NCBI RefSeq assembly: GCF_000761545.1
Contig: NZ_JPMY01000002.1
Location: 186,001 to 250,000, forward strand
Reading direction: 5' to 3'
Length of the DNA stretch: 64,000 bases
Source: Pseudomonas sp. ML96
Lineage (GTDB): Bacteria > Pseudomonadota > Gammaproteobacteria > Pseudomonadales > Pseudomonadaceae
Shown: one piece after another, positions 43,566-53,783 of the stretch
How positions within the stretch are numbered: the first letter of the stretch is position 1
Layout of the letters: each line of letters opens with the position of its first letter
Made by a program: the position numbers and the translations under genes
The notes under the pieces: generated by a model
Databases searched by the model: none
Told to the model about the DNA's origin: nothing
Seen by the model: the letters and a program-made list of their open reading frames with translations, nothing else

Positions 43566-46500
43566 TCAGAACACAATTCCGTGTTGGGTTGCGGCCTGAC
43601 GCAGCAGCGCCTGGGCCCGTTCGAAGTCGAAGCCTTGCACCGCCGCTGCCAGCGCGACGTACTCATCATTAAAGGCGCTGCGCAGCAGGTCGGCCTGCTC
43701 CTCGAAAATCTTTCCGGCGCGCGGATCGTCATCGCCGAATAGCTGCAGCAACTGCCGGCACAACGGCTGCAGCTGCGCCTGATCGACGGCCACCGGCGCG
43801 ACCAGTGGTTCGAGTGCGGTAATCGCTCCGATCAGGCCGGCGAGGCTGCCTTCCAGCTCGACCAGCAGCGCCTCCAGCTCGTCGTGGCGAGCGTCCTTGA
43901 TCGCGCTTTCCACGGCCGCGGCCTGGGTCGCCAGATCGACCGCACCGAGGTTGCCAGCCAGACCCTTGAGGCTGTGCGCCTCGCGCTCGGCGCCCTCCTG
44001 CTCGCCGGCGGCCAGGGCCGCACGCGCACGCGCGGCGAAGTCGGCCTGGCTGGCGGCGAACTTGTCCAGCAGGCGCCGGTACAGCTCCGGTTTGCCCAGC
44101 ACCCGGCGCAGGCCGCTGGCCAGGTCCACGCCGGGCAGCGCCCACTGTGGCAAGGCCGGACGATCCTCAGCTGCGGCTGCTTCGCCGCTCTCGCGCAACC
44201 AACGGCCCAACGTGACCCACAGCTCGCCCGGCTCGATCGGCTTGCCCAGGTGATCGTTCATCCCCGCAGCCAGGCAGCGTTCGCGATCGGCCGGCATGGC
44301 GTTGGCGGTCATCGCCACGATGGGCAGACTGGCGAAGCGCAGCTCGCGGCGCAGCGCCTCGGTAGTGGCGATGCCATCGAGCACCGGCATCTGCATGTCC
44401 ATCAGTACCAGGGCGTAATGGCCGTCGGGGTTGTCCTGCAGCAGATCGATGGCGATCTGCCCGTGCGCCGCCTCGTCGATCAGCAGGCCGCTCTCCTGCA
44501 GCAGACCACAGGCCACCTCGCGGTTCAGCTCATTGTCTTCCACCAGTAGCACGCGCTGACCGGAGAAATTTGGCACCACTTCACCCACCGGCAGGCGGGC
44601 GAAGCCCTGCGCGCTGGCCTGGCCGCCCAGGCTGCGGATCACCGCATCGAACAGCAGCGAAGGGTTGAGCGGCTTGAGCAGCACTTCCTCGATACCTGCC
44701 CGCTCGGCGCCCAGCAGCACTTCCTCGCGACCGTAGGCGGTGGCCATCAGCAGGTGCGGCTGTGGGTCGAATCCCTGCGCGCGAATGCGCTGGGCGCACT
44801 CCAGGCCATCCATCACCGGCATCTGCCAGTCCAGCACCACCAGCTCGAAAGGCTCGCGCCGCAGCGCCGCCTCCTGCAGCCGTTGCAGCGCGGCCTGGCC
44901 GGACTCCACCGCCTCGCAGCGAAAGCTCATGCTCTCCAGCATGCCGCGCAGCACCTGGCGCGCGCTGGCGTTGTCGTCCACCACCAGCACACGGCGCCCG
45001 CGCAGATCGGCCTGGGCCAGCAGATGCGGGCCCTGCTCGACGGCTACGCCGAGCGGCAGCCGGCACCAGAACAGGCTGCCGCGCCCCGCCTCGCTGTCGA
45101 CCCCGACGGTGCCGCCCATGGCCTCCGCCAAGCTCTTGCAGATGGCCAGGCCGAGGCCGGTGCCGCCGTACTTGCGGGTGGTCGAGCTGTCCGCCTGCTG
45201 GAACGATTCGAACAGCCGCGCCTGCTGTTCGTGGGTCAGGCCGATGCCGGTGTCGCGCACCCCCATGTACAGCTGCAGGCCCTGCGGGCCGTGGCCCTCG
45301 CCGCGCAGGATCACCTCGATTTCGCCGCGCTCGGTGAACTTCACCGCGTTGTTGGCGTAGTTGATCAGGATCTGCCCCAGGCGCAGCGGGTCGCCGAGCA
45401 AGTGCTGCGGCAGCTCGGGGTCGAGGTTGAACACCAGCTCCAGGCCCTTGCCGCCAACCTTGTCGCCGATCAGCCCGGCGACGTTCTCCAGCACCTGCTG
45501 CAGGTCGAATTCGATGTGCTCGATGGTCAGCTTGCCGGCCTCGATCTTGGAGAAGTCGAGGATGTCGTTGATGATCCCCAGCAGGTGCTGGCCGGCATGC
45601 TGGATCTTGTTCAGGTAGTCGCGCTGGCGCGGGTCGAGGTCGGTCTTCATGGCCAGGTGCGACATGCCGATGATGGCGTTCATCGGCGTGCGAATCTCAT
45701 GGCTCATGTTGGCCAGGAAGTCCGACTTCAGCCGCGCCGCCTCCTCGGCCAGCTCCTTGGCCTTGGCCAGCTCGGCCTCGGTCTGCTTGCGCACGGTGAT
45801 GTCGCGGCTCACCCCGACCAGGCCGAGCAGCCGACCCTGGTCGTCGTGGAAGGTGGTGCGCAGGGTGTCGAATACCGCACGCCGGCCATCCGGGTACAGT
45901 GACCAGCCCTCGCTCTCGTAGGGGCCAGGCCAGTTCAGCGCGGTCAGGTCGTGCTCGGTGCGGGTCGCCGCCCAGTCCGGATGCAACAGGTCCTCGTCGC
46001 GCAGGCCGCGCATGTCGCCGCGCGGGCGGCCGAACAGCTCGGCGCAGGCCTGGTTGACCCCGACATAGCGGCCCTCGGTGTCCTTGAACCAGATCGGGTC
46101 GGGAATCGCGTTGATCAGCGCCTCCAGGGTGCTGCGCTGACGCTCGGCCTCGGCCTCGGCGCGCTGACGCTCGATGATCTGGATCGACAGGCGACGGTTC
46201 CACACCAGGACGAAGGCGATCAGCGCCAGCATCCCCAGCAGATAGGGCCAGCCCACCTGCAGCAGACGCCGCCAGTTGAAAGCGGTCAGCGGCGGCAGCC
46301 AGCGCGCCTTGATCGCCTCTTCCTCCTGGTTGCTCAGGCTGGCCAGCGCCTTGTCCAGCAGGGCCACCAGCTGCGCATTGTCGCGCTGGGTGGCGAAGCG
46401 GAACTCGCTGCTGGACAGGCCGGTTTCGCCGCGCAGTTCGAGGTTGGTCAGGTTCAGCTCGCGGGTCAGATAGCTGGCGACGATCATGTCGCCGACATAG

Positions 46501-47057
46501 GCATCGGCGCGCCCGGACGACACCGCGCGCAGCGCATCCTCGGTGTCGGCCACCTCCAGCAGCTGCACACCGGGCACCTTCTCGCGCAAGGCCTGCTGCA
46601 ACACATAGCCCTTCTCGATGGCCACCAGCTTGCCGTCGAGGTCGGTGACCCGCTGCACGCCCTGATCGCCGCGGGTGAAGATCAGGCTGCTGCTGACCAG
46701 ATAGCTGCGCGAGAAGGCCATGTAGGCCTCGCGCTCGGCGGTTTGCGCCACCGACGGCAGCAGGTCGACGCGCTTCTCGCGCAAGGCCTGCAATGCGGCG
46801 CTCCAGTCGTCCAGCAGCACGGTTTCCACGCGCAGGCCTAGGCGCTGCGCCAGCAGCTGCAAGTAGTCGCCGCTGAGGCCGGTATGTCGGCCCTGCGGGT
46901 CGATCACATCGAAGGGCGGCCAGCCGTTGCGCTCGACACCTACGCGCAGCACCGGATGCTCACTCAGCCAGGCGCGTTCGGATTGCTCCAGCTGCAGCGC
47001 GGCAGGCGCGCTCAACGGCAGCAGGCAGAGCAGGAACAGGCAGCACAGACGCGGCAT
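43566..47057 (-). CDS. BvgS-like hybrid sensor histidine kinase
   Basis: The 1163-residue protein reads in order: signal peptide (1-19), periplasmic SBP_bac_3 sensor (about 36-255), membrane helix (268-286), PAS (307-425), HisKA with His 453 ([18 protein letters not shown]), HATPase (555-670; NAVKF, DTGIG, GGTGLGL), receiver 1 (690-810, Asp 743), receiver 2 (834-955, Asp 887), and Hpt with His 1028 ([13 protein letters not shown]). This is an unorthodox phosphorelay kinase. The final output is likely the adjacent response regulator (11 bases downstream). The periplasmic lobe suggests an amino-acid-like or small-molecule ligand. Confidence 0.96.
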   Translation of the reverse strand: MPRLCCLFLLCLLPLSAPAALQLEQSERAWLSEHPVLRVGVERNGWPPFDVIDPQGRHTGLSGDYLQLLAQRLGLRVETVLLDDWSAALQALREKRVDLLPSVAQTAEREAYMAFSRSYLVSSSLIFTRGDQGVQRVTDLDGKLVAIEKGYVLQQALREKVPGVQLLEVADTEDALRAVSSGRADAYVGDMIVASYLTRELNLTNLELRGETGLSSSEFRFATQRDNAQLVALLDKALASLSNQEEEAIKARWLPPLTAFNWRRLLQVGWPYLLGMLALIAFVLVWNRRLSIQIIERQRAEAEAERQRSTLEALINAIPDPIWFKDTEGRYVGVNQACAELFGRPRGDMRGLRDEDLLHPDWAATRTEHDLTALNWPGPYESEGWSLYPDGRRAVFDTLRTTFHDDQGRLLGLVGVSRDITVRKQTEAELAKAKELAEEAARLKSDFLANMSHEIRTPMNAIIGMSHLAMKTDLDPRQRDYLNKIQHAGQHLLGIINDILDFSKIEAGKLTIEHIEFDLQQVLENVAGLIGDKVGGKGLELVFNLDPELPQHLLGDPLRLGQILINYANNAVKFTERGEIEVILRGEGHGPQGLQLYMGVRDTGIGLTHEQQARLFESFQQADSSTTRKYGGTGLGLAICKSLAEAMGGTVGVDSEAGRGSLFWCRLPLGVAVEQGPHLLAQADLRGRRVLVVDDNASARQVLRGMLESMSFRCEAVESGQAALQRLQEAALRREPFELVVLDWQMPVMDGLECAQRIRAQGFDPQPHLLMATAYGREEVLLGAERAGIEEVLLKPLNPSLLFDAVIRSLGGQASAQGFARLPVGEVVPNFSGQRVLLVEDNELNREVACGLLQESGLLIDEAAHGQIAIDLLQDNPDGHYALVLMDMQMPVLDGIATTEALRRELRFASLPIVAMTANAMPADRERCLAAGMNDHLGKPIEPGELWVTLGRWLRESGEAAAAEDRPALPQWALPGVDLASGLRRVLGKPELYRRLLDKFAASQADFAARARAALAAGEQEGAEREAHSLKGLAGNLGAVDLATQAAAVESAIKDARHDELEALLVELEGSLAGLIGAITALEPLVAPVAVDQAQLQPLCRQLLQLFGDDDPRAGKIFEEQADLLRSAFNDEYVALAAAVQGFDFERAQALLRQAATQHGIVF

Positions 47058-47172
47058 GGCGGCTTCCTAGCGGAGCGGGGGCATCATCAGCATAGGCTTT
47101 GAAAGTCAGATACGGATTGGCAGCCAGGGCCGGCGGATCGACAATCGCCACAGAGATATTCGGGAGATCGTC

Positions 47173-48207
47173 ATGCTCGATCAGAACCAGTGCTGGCAGG
47201 CCTTGTGCGACCGCGACGCGGCGCATGACGGGCGTTTCGTGTTCGCCGTGCGCAGCACCGGCATCTACTGCCGGCCGAGTTGCCCGGCGCGGCGGCCGCG
47301 GCGTGACAACGTCAGCTTCCATGATGACCCAGCCAGCGCCGAGGCGGCCGGCTTTCGCCCATGCCGACGCTGCACACCGCAGGGCCAGAGCCCGGCCGAG
47401 CAGCTGGACGCACTGGTGGTAGCCGCCTGCCGCCTGCTGGAAGGCAGCGACAAGGCGCCGACCCTGGAGCAACTGGCGGCGCGCATCGGTATTTCCGCCT
47501 CGCACCTGGCGCGGGCCTTCAAGGCGCGCACCGGCATGACTCCGCGCGCCTGGTTCGATGTGCAACGCCGGCAGCGTCTGGAGGCCGCTCTGCCACAAGC
47601 AGAATCGGTGCTGCAGGCGGCACTGGATGCCGGCTACTCCGGCACCCGCGCTCTCTATGAAGAGCCCTCCGCACTGAGCCCGGCACGCCGCCGCCAGCAA
47701 GGCGCCGGCGAAGTTCTGCGCTACGCCATCAGCGACTGTTCTCTGGGCCTGCTGCTGCTCGCCGCCAGCGAGCGCGGCGTCTGCGCCCTGCTCTTCGGCG
47801 ACGACGAGAGCGAACTGGAATGCGAGCTGCAGCAACGCTTCGCCGCCGCCGAGCTGCGCCGCGACCAGCGCGGTCTGCGCGACTGGCTGCGCGAGGTTCT
47901 GACCCAGGTGCGCGAGCCGAGCCGCGCCGCCAGCCTGCCATTGGACCTACGCGGCACCGCCTTCCAGCAACAGGTGTGGCAGGCCCTGCGCGAAATCCCG
48001 CCAGGGCAGACACGGCGTTATGGCGAGCTGGCCGCCCAGCTTGGCAGCCACGCCCGCGCCGTGGCCCGTGCCTGCGCCAGCAATCCGCTGGGCCTGCTGG
48101 TGCCCTGCCACCGGGTGATCGGCGCCAGCGGCGCACTCACCGGCTACCGCTGGGGAGTGCCGCGCAAGCGTGCGCTGCTGGAGCAGGAAGGCGCGCCCGT
48201 CGAGTAA
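47173..48207 (+). CDS. ada: Ada: DNA methylphosphotriester / O6-methylguanine methyltransferase and regulator
   Basis: The 344-residue protein has N-terminal Ada zinc domain (GIYCRPSCPARRP with nucleophile Cys 33, then FRPCRRC), an AraC-type HTH (about 78-175, LAARIGISASHLARAFKARTGMTPRAWFD), and the C-terminal O6-alkylguanine transferase (ending VPCHRVIGASGALTGYRWG, nucleophile Cys in PCHRV). It repairs methylated DNA irreversibly and, when methylated at the N-terminal Cys, activates the adaptive response. It is the usual three-part length. A GGGAG ribosome site precedes the start. Confidence 0.95.
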   Translation: MLDQNQCWQALCDRDAAHDGRFVFAVRSTGIYCRPSCPARRPRRDNVSFHDDPASAEAAGFRPCRRCTPQGQSPAEQLDALVVAACRLLEGSDKAPTLEQLAARIGISASHLARAFKARTGMTPRAWFDVQRRQRLEAALPQAESVLQAALDAGYSGTRALYEEPSALSPARRRQQGAGEVLRYAISDCSLGLLLLAASERGVCALLFGDDESELECELQQRFAAAELRRDQRGLRDWLREVLTQVREPSRAASLPLDLRGTAFQQQVWQALREIPPGQTRRYGELAAQLGSHARAVARACASNPLGLLVPCHRVIGASGALTGYRWGVPRKRALLEQEGAPVE

Positions 48208-48262
48208 CGGGCTTGCGGGGCGCACGCTTCGGGCCGAAGCTATGCGGCCTGAAGGAGAGCCC

Positions 48263-48565
48263 ATGGATATCGCCGAACTCACCCGCCGCCTGCACGCCAT
48301 TCGCGACCACAACGACTGGCGCCGTTTCCACAGCCCGAAGAACCTGGCCATGGCCGCCAGCGTGGAGATGGCCGAGCTGGTGGAAATCTTCCAGTGGCTG
48401 AGCGAAGACGAGTCGCACCGCCTCTCCGCTGAACAACGCGAGCACGCTGGCCAGGAGGTCGGCGACATCGTGCTCTACCTCCTGCTGCTGTGCGCCGAGG
48501 CCGGCATCGACATGGAACAGGCGGTACGCGCCAAGCTGGCCGACAGCGAGAGGCGCTTCACATGA
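48263..48565 (+). CDS. MazG-like nucleotide pyrophosphohydrolase (RS21-C6 type)
   Basis: Start at ATG 48263 after AAGGAGAG gives 100 residues. It matches MazG-like/dCTPase folds: FHSPKNLAMAASVEMAELVEIFQWLSEDES and QEVGDIVLYLLLLCAEAGIDM. The acidic EMAEL and EVGDI motifs bind Mg and nucleotide triphosphate. It may remove damaged or non-canonical dNTPs. The stop overlaps the cmoM start (ATGA). Confidence 0.93.
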   Translation: MDIAELTRRLHAIRDHNDWRRFHSPKNLAMAASVEMAELVEIFQWLSEDESHRLSAEQREHAGQEVGDIVLYLLLLCAEAGIDMEQAVRAKLADSERRFT

Positions 48566-49311
48566 GCGACCGCCACTTCGACGAACTGGCGACCCGCTTC
48601 GCCGAGAAGATCTACGGCGGCGCCAAGGGCGCGATCCGCCTGGCCGTACTGCAGGCCGACCTCAAGGAAGCGCTGCCGGAACGACCACTGCGCGTGCTCG
48701 ACGTCGGCGCCGGCCTCGGTCACATGAGCCTGTGGCTGGCCCAGCGCGGCCACAGCGTAACCTTGGCCGAGCCGGCCGAACCGATGCTCGAAGGCGCGCG
48801 CCAGCGCTTCGCCGAAGCCGGCGTGGCCGCGCAGTTCATCCAGGCGCCGTGGCAAGACCTGCTCGGCCAGCTCACCGAACCCTACGACCTGGTGCTGTGC
48901 CACGCGGTGCTGGAATGGCTGGCCGAGCCGCACGCCATCCTGCCCGTGCTGCACCAGCTGGTCGCGCCCGGCGGCTGGTTGTCGCTGGCTTTCTACAACA
49001 AGGACGCGCTGGTCTACCGCAACCTGCTCAAGGGCCATTTCCGCAAGCTGCGCAAGGAGCGTTTCGCCGGCGAGGGGCAGAGCCTGACCCCGCAGAAACC
49101 GCTCGACCCGCGCGAGCTGGCGGCGCAACTCGACGGCCACTGGCGGGTCGAAAGCCAGAGCGGCGTGCGCGTGTTCCACGACTACATGCCGAGCGAGTTC
49201 CAGGCCAAGGCCGAGCTGGCCGACCTGCTGGAAATGGAGCTGGCGCACCGCCGCCACCCGAGCTTCGCCGGTCTCGGTCGCTATCTGCACTGGGTCTGTC
49301 GGCCGCTCTAA
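48562..49311 (+). CDS. cmoM: tRNA 5-carboxymethoxyuridine methyltransferase CmoM (SmtA)
   Basis: The start ATG (48562) overlaps the previous stop; 249 residues. SAM-binding features: LRVLDVGAGLGHMSLWLAQRGHSVTLAEPAEPML, then DLVLCHAVLEWLAEP, LVAPGGWLSLAFYN, and the family-specific GVRVFHDYMP and LGRYLHWV. The N terminus RHFDELATRFAEKIYGGAKGAIRLAVL matches E. coli SmtA/CmoM closely. The enzyme methylates cmo5U34 to mcmo5U in some tRNAs. Coupled to the MazG-like gene by overlap. Confidence 0.93.
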   Translation: MSDRHFDELATRFAEKIYGGAKGAIRLAVLQADLKEALPERPLRVLDVGAGLGHMSLWLAQRGHSVTLAEPAEPMLEGARQRFAEAGVAAQFIQAPWQDLLGQLTEPYDLVLCHAVLEWLAEPHAILPVLHQLVAPGGWLSLAFYNKDALVYRNLLKGHFRKLRKERFAGEGQSLTPQKPLDPRELAAQLDGHWRVESQSGVRVFHDYMPSEFQAKAELADLLEMELAHRRHPSFAGLGRYLHWVCRPL

Positions 49312-49365
49312 ACTGCCTATTCGAGCTACGCTGAGGTGAATGCCGAACGCATTCCACGGACTGTC

Positions 49366-49959
49366 ATGAAACGCCTTTCGCTCCTGCCCGCCCTGCTCCT
49401 GCTGAGCGCCTGCCAAAGCAGCAACCCCTATCTCGCCGACGGCAAGCCGCTGCCGCCGGCGCCGGCCAACGCCGCCAATCATTTCGACCGCAGCGCCTAC
49501 CCGGCCACGCCGCGCGACTTCGCCCGCTATCGCGACTGGTCCTGGCGCGAGCAACCGGCTGGCAGCGCCTGGGCCGATGGTGCGCTGGTCGCCGAAACCG
49601 TCGGCGGTGGCCTGGATCAGCGTGGCCTGCGCCCGGCCCATGGCGGCAAGGCCGCCGACCTGCAGGTGAGCGCCGCGGTGAACCTGGAGCGCCGCCAGTA
49701 CCAGGTGCGCGACGACTACGGCGGCTACTACGGCAACGGCCCCTGGGGCGACCACTACGGCATGTATGGCAGCGTGCCGCTGGTGCGCACCTACGAGGTG
49801 GAAGTCGCGGTGGTGCAGATCGAGCTGTACGACGGCGCCAGCGGCCAGCCGGTGTGGAGCGGCAGCGCCGAGGCGCGCAACCAGGGCAGCCAGAGCGAGC
49901 GCAGCGACGCCCTGCGCCGCGCCGTGGAAGACGCCCTGGCGGCCTACCCGCCGAACTGA
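49366..49959 (+). CDS. DUF4136 lipoprotein (first of a tandem pair)
   Basis: Start at ATG 49366 gives 197 residues, since the lipoprotein signal then begins the protein: MKRLSLLPALLLLSACQSS, lipidated Cys 16. An in-frame ATG at 49336 would add 10 residues and hide it. The domain resembles DUF4136: RDFARYRDWSWREQPAGSAWAD, LVAETVGGGLDQRGLRPAHGGKAADLQVSAAV, and VVQIELYDGASGQPVWSGSAEA. Such proteins are envelope lipoproteins of unknown role. The related gene downstream (64-base gap) points to duplication. Confidence 0.87.
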   Translation: MKRLSLLPALLLLSACQSSNPYLADGKPLPPAPANAANHFDRSAYPATPRDFARYRDWSWREQPAGSAWADGALVAETVGGGLDQRGLRPAHGGKAADLQVSAAVNLERRQYQVRDDYGGYYGNGPWGDHYGMYGSVPLVRTYEVEVAVVQIELYDGASGQPVWSGSAEARNQGSQSERSDALRRAVEDALAAYPPN

Positions 49960-50023
49960 TCCGGCGCTTGCCGAACGTCACGAACTGGAGTTGGATAAAG
50001 GCTCTGCCACGGAGGTTTCGATC

Positions 50024-50587
50024 ATGCTGTCCCGCCTGTTGCTGGTCCCGGCCCTGCTGTTCCTGGCGGCCTGCCAGAGTCCCCGCGTCGAACGCGATTT
50101 CGACGCCAGCCGCGACTTCGCCAGCTACCGCAGCTGGAGCTGGCAGGAGCCGGCCCTGCAGTACAGCCCGGACGACCCGCGGATCAAGAGCGACCTCACC
50201 GAGCAGCGCATCCGCAGCGCCATCGGCCAGCAACTCGACCAGCGCGGCCTGCGCCCGGCACAGCCGGGCAGCACGGGCGACCTCAAGGCGCAGGTCTGGC
50301 TGATCGTCGACGAGCGTCAGGACCAGGTCAGCACCAACTACGGCGGCGGCTACTGGGGCGGTTATTGGGGAGGCTACTGGGGCGGGCCGATGTACACCGA
50401 GACCCGCACCGTGGACTACAAGGTCGCCACCATCCAGGTCGACCTGTTCGACGGCAAGGACGGCAAGCTGGTCTGGCGCGGCAGCGCCGAGCAGATCATG
50501 CGCCAGTCGCCGCCCAGCCCGAGCGAGCGCGAGGCGGCGATCCGCGAGACGGTGAGCAAGGTGCTGGCGCAGTACCCGCCACAGTGA
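50024..50587 (+). CDS. DUF4136 lipoprotein (second of a tandem pair)
   Basis: Start at ATG 50024 after GGAGG (50011-50015) gives 187 residues: MLSRLLLVPALLFLAACQSP, Cys 17. The DUF4136 domain spans about 20-187: RDFDASRDFASYRSWSWQEPA, RIRSAIGQQLDQRGLRPAQPG, and VATIQVDLFDGKDGKLVWRGSAEQI. A GGYW-type repeat (GGGYWGGYWGGYWGG, about residues 107-121), coded by repeated 12-base units near 50350-50385, is inserted in the middle. It is a paralogue of the preceding gene. Confidence 0.88.
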   Translation: MLSRLLLVPALLFLAACQSPRVERDFDASRDFASYRSWSWQEPALQYSPDDPRIKSDLTEQRIRSAIGQQLDQRGLRPAQPGSTGDLKAQVWLIVDERQDQVSTNYGGGYWGGYWGGYWGGPMYTETRTVDYKVATIQVDLFDGKDGKLVWRGSAEQIMRQSPPSPSEREAAIRETVSKVLAQYPPQ

Positions 50588-50704
50588 ATGCCAGGCGCGC
50601 GTGGCCTACCCCCGCGCCGCCCTCCCGACGGGAAGAAGACCAGCCAAGCTGACTGCCTGGTCAAAAAAACGCATAATGCCCGGCCCTCTTCCCTGGAGAA
50701 CCTC

Positions 50705-51148
50705 ATGACCAACTGGTGGCTCCTCGCCATGGCCCTGGTCGCGGGCGCCATGCTGCCGCTGCAGGCCGGCATCAATGGCCAACTGGCCCGGCACCTGCCA
50801 AACACCCTCACCGCCGCGTTGATTTCCTTCCTGGTCGGCAGCGTCGCCTTGCTCGCCCTGGTGCTGCTCAATCGCGGCGTACCAAGCATGGCCGCGCTAC
50901 GCGAGCTGAGCTGGTGGCACTGGAGCGGTGGCCTGCTCGGCGCCTTCTTCATCGGCGTCGCCGCCTTCGCCGGTCCGCGCATCGGCGCCCTGCTGTTCAT
51001 GGTCCTGGTGCTGGCCGGGCAATTGGGCATGGCCGTACTGCTCGACCACAACGGCTGGGCGGGCTTTCGCGAAGCACCGATCACCGCTGGCAAGATCGCC
51101 GGGCTGCTGCTGATCGTCGGCGGGATCTGGATGATTCGTCGCGGTTGA
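50705..51148 (+). CDS. DUF606/YdcZ family small membrane transporter
   Basis: The 147-residue protein has five predicted helices and matches DUF606 (YdcZ, DMT-like): LAMALVAGAMLPLQAGINGQLARHLPNTLTAALISFLVGSVALLALVLL and GLLGAFFIGVAAFAGPRIGALLFMVLVLAGQLGMAVLLDHNGW. The family is a half-size relative of drug/metabolite transporters, probably working as a dimer; substrate unknown. A CTGGAGAA ribosome site precedes the ATG. Confidence 0.9.
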   Translation: MTNWWLLAMALVAGAMLPLQAGINGQLARHLPNTLTAALISFLVGSVALLALVLLNRGVPSMAALRELSWWHWSGGLLGAFFIGVAAFAGPRIGALLFMVLVLAGQLGMAVLLDHNGWAGFREAPITAGKIAGLLLIVGGIWMIRRG

Positions 51149-51232
51149 CGACGAAATACTGGCACTTTGCCTTGCACGGCTCGGTGGCAAGCCTATGATG
51201 TTGATACGCCGCATTTGTGATCACATCAGCAC

Positions 51233-52360
51233 ATGGCCACCGACCCGCAGTTCTCTCCCAACACCACCTTTACTCTGCTCCGGGAAAGCCAGGACACCCA
51301 CGTCCGCACCCGCCTGGGCGGCATCTATTACCTGCTCGCCTGGCTGCTGACCTGGGGCTTCTCCGCAGCACCTGGCTCCATGCCGGTGCTGGGCACCGTC
51401 GCCACCCTGTTCTTCGCCGCCATGATGCTGCTGCGCTGGCTGCATCGCCTGCCCAGCGAAGAAGGCGATGCAGCGCTGCATCGCTGGATCGACCGCCACT
51501 GGCTGCTGATCCTCGGCACCAGCCTGGGCTGGGGCCTGGCCCATGCCTGGGCACTGCTGCGCCCGGAGTTCGAGCCCTCGCGGCTGATCGCCACCCTCAG
51601 CACCGTGGCCTTCAGCACCGCCATGGCATTCAACTTCCCCATGCGCAAACGGCGCTGCGTCAGCGCCATTCTCCTGCTCTACCTGCCGGGCCTGGCCGTA
51701 CTGGGCTGGCACTGGCCGGCACAGGAGGCGCTGGCGGTGACCCTGGCGTTCTACCTCAGCTATCTGCTGCTCGCCCTCAACCGCAGCCACCGCGAGTACC
51801 ACGGCACCCTGGTCATGGAGCAGCAACTGGTCGACCAGCGCGAGCGCTACGACCAGCTCAGCCGCACCGACAGCCTGACCCAGCTGGGCAATCGCCTGCA
51901 GTTCAACAACCTGTTCCCGGCCATGGTCGCCGAGGCCCGCCGCATGCGCACCCCGCTGTCGCTGGTGCTGCTGGACATCGACTTCTTCAAACGGATCAAC
52001 GACGAGCACGGCCACGCCAGCGGCGACACCTGCCTCAGTGCCTTTGCCGAGCGCATGCGCCAGGTGTTCCGCCGCGACAGCGATGCCCTGCTGCGCCTGG
52101 GCGGCGAGGAGTTCGGCGTGCTGATGCCCAATACCCCGCTGGAACAGGCACGCGAGCTGGCCGAGCACTTCCGCCAGCAACTGGCCGAACAAGGTTTCTC
52201 CCTGCCCGGACAGACCCTGCCGCTGACCAGCAGCCTGGGCGTCGGCTGCCTGGATACAGAACATAACGAGAGCGCCGAGGCCTTCTTCAAGCGGGTCGAC
52301 GACGCCCTCTACCGGGCCAAGGCCGAGGGCCGCGACCGCCTGGTACTGGCCACTCCCTGA
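51233..52360 (+). CDS. Membrane diguanylate cyclase
   Basis: The 375-residue protein has about six membrane helices (residues 26-181), a short linker helix, and a GGDEF domain (205-372). Catalytic features are complete: DIDFFKRINDEHGHASGD, GGEEF (290-294), and an RxxD I-site (Arg 281 to Asp 284) five residues before it. It should make c-di-GMP with product feedback. The membrane region is MASE-like in shape but I cannot name the class. It is the clearest active cyclase in the window. Confidence 0.94.
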   Translation: MATDPQFSPNTTFTLLRESQDTHVRTRLGGIYYLLAWLLTWGFSAAPGSMPVLGTVATLFFAAMMLLRWLHRLPSEEGDAALHRWIDRHWLLILGTSLGWGLAHAWALLRPEFEPSRLIATLSTVAFSTAMAFNFPMRKRRCVSAILLLYLPGLAVLGWHWPAQEALAVTLAFYLSYLLLALNRSHREYHGTLVMEQQLVDQRERYDQLSRTDSLTQLGNRLQFNNLFPAMVAEARRMRTPLSLVLLDIDFFKRINDEHGHASGDTCLSAFAERMRQVFRRDSDALLRLGGEEFGVLMPNTPLEQARELAEHFRQQLAEQGFSLPGQTLPLTSSLGVGCLDTEHNESAEAFFKRVDDALYRAKAEGRDRLVLATP

Positions 52361-52425
52361 GTGCTGCCGCAGCCACCGTGACGGTGCGCTGCCGGCCTAT
52401 ACTGCGGCCTTTTCCGGGAGCCCTC

Positions 52426-53772
52426 ATGTCCGCACTGCTCGACGCCTGGCGACACGCGCCGACCCATCGCCGGGTCTGGGCGCTGGCCGCGCCAATGATC
52501 CTCTCCAACCTTTCGGTGCCGCTGGTGGCGCTGGTTGACGCCGCGGTGATCGGCCACCTGCCGCACACCCAGCAGCTCGGCGCGGTGGTGGTCGGTAGCA
52601 GCCTGTACGCCATGCTGGTGGGTGTGTTCGGCATCCTGCGCATGAGCGCCACCGGCTTCGCCGCCCAGGCTACGGGCCGTGGTGATGGCGGCGCACTGCG
52701 CCAGGTGTTGCTGCAGAGCCTGGCGCTGGCCGGGCTGATTGCCCTGCTGGTCGGCCTGCTGGCGTTGCCACTGAGCGGCCTGGCCCTGCAGCTGATGCAG
52801 CCCTCGGCGCAGCTCGACGCGCTGACCCGCGAATTCTTCCACGCCCGCCTGTTCGGCCTGCCGGCAACCCTCGCCGGCGCCGCGCTGGTCGGCTGGCTGC
52901 TGGGCACGCAGAATGCCCGCGGCGCCCTGGCGGTGATGTTGACCACCAACCTGCTCAACGTCGCGCTCAACCTGTGGTTCGTCCTCGGCCTGGACTGGGG
53001 CGTGCTCGGCTCGGCGCGCGCCTCGGTGGTCGCCGAGTGGTGCGGCGCCCTGCTCGGCCTGCTGCTGGCCTGGCGCACCCTCGGCCGCCATCCCGGACAG
53101 ATCGACACGGCAGCCCTGCGCCAATGGCGCAGCTGGAGTGCGCTGCTGGCGGTGAACCGCGACATACTCATCCGCACCCTGGCGCTGCACCTGGTGTTCT
53201 TCCTCATCACCGTGCAGGGCACGCGCCTGGGCGACGCCACCGTGGCGGCCAACGCCCTGCTGCTCAACGGCCTGCTGCTCGCCGCCTTCGCCCTAGACGG
53301 CCTGGCCCACGCGGTGGAGGCCCTGTGCGGGCATGCCATCGGCGCCGGCGATCGCCTCGCCCTGCGTCGCTCGCTGGTGGTCGCCGGCGGCTGGTCGCTG
53401 TGCGGCAGCCTGCTGTTCGCCCTGTTGTTCCTGCTCGGCGGCCAGCTGTTCGTCGACCTGCAGAGCGACATCGCCGAAGTGCGCAACGCCGCCTACCCTT
53501 ATCTACCGTACCTGGCGCTGTTGCCGTTGATCGCGGTGTGGAGCTACCTGCTCGACGGCCTGTTCATCGGCGCCACCCGGGCGCGGGAAATGCGCAACGC
53601 CATGCTGCTCAGCGTGGCCCTGGGCCTGCTGGTTGGCTGGCTGTTGCGCGGCCTAGGCAACCACGGCCTGTGGCTGGCCTTTCTATGCTTCATGTTGATG
53701 CGCGGCCTGTGCCTGGCCATCCAGGCCCGCCAGTTGCAACTTAGAGACGCCTGGCTCAGCGCCGGCCATTGA
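52426..53772 (+). CDS. MATE-family efflux transporter (DinF-like)
   Basis: Start at ATG 52426 after CGGGAG gives 448 residues and 12 helices. Features: RRVWALAAPMILSNLSVPLVALVDAAVIGHLPHTQQLGAVVVGSSLY and FGILRMSATGFAAQATGRGDG in the first half; LGTQNARGALAVMLTTNLLNVALNLWFVLGL; and DGLAHAVEALCGHAIGAGD in the second. This is the DinF branch of Na+- or H+-driven multidrug exporters. The GAF-GGDEF gene starts 11 bases after the stop, suggesting an operon. Confidence 0.92.
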   Translation: MSALLDAWRHAPTHRRVWALAAPMILSNLSVPLVALVDAAVIGHLPHTQQLGAVVVGSSLYAMLVGVFGILRMSATGFAAQATGRGDGGALRQVLLQSLALAGLIALLVGLLALPLSGLALQLMQPSAQLDALTREFFHARLFGLPATLAGAALVGWLLGTQNARGALAVMLTTNLLNVALNLWFVLGLDWGVLGSARASVVAEWCGALLGLLLAWRTLGRHPGQIDTAALRQWRSWSALLAVNRDILIRTLALHLVFFLITVQGTRLGDATVAANALLLNGLLLAAFALDGLAHAVEALCGHAIGAGDRLALRRSLVVAGGWSLCGSLLFALLFLLGGQLFVDLQSDIAEVRNAAYPYLPYLALLPLIAVWSYLLDGLFIGATRAREMRNAMLLSVALGLLVGWLLRGLGNHGLWLAFLCFMLMRGLCLAIQARQLQLRDAWLSAGH

Positions 53773-53783
53773 GGGAGATGACC

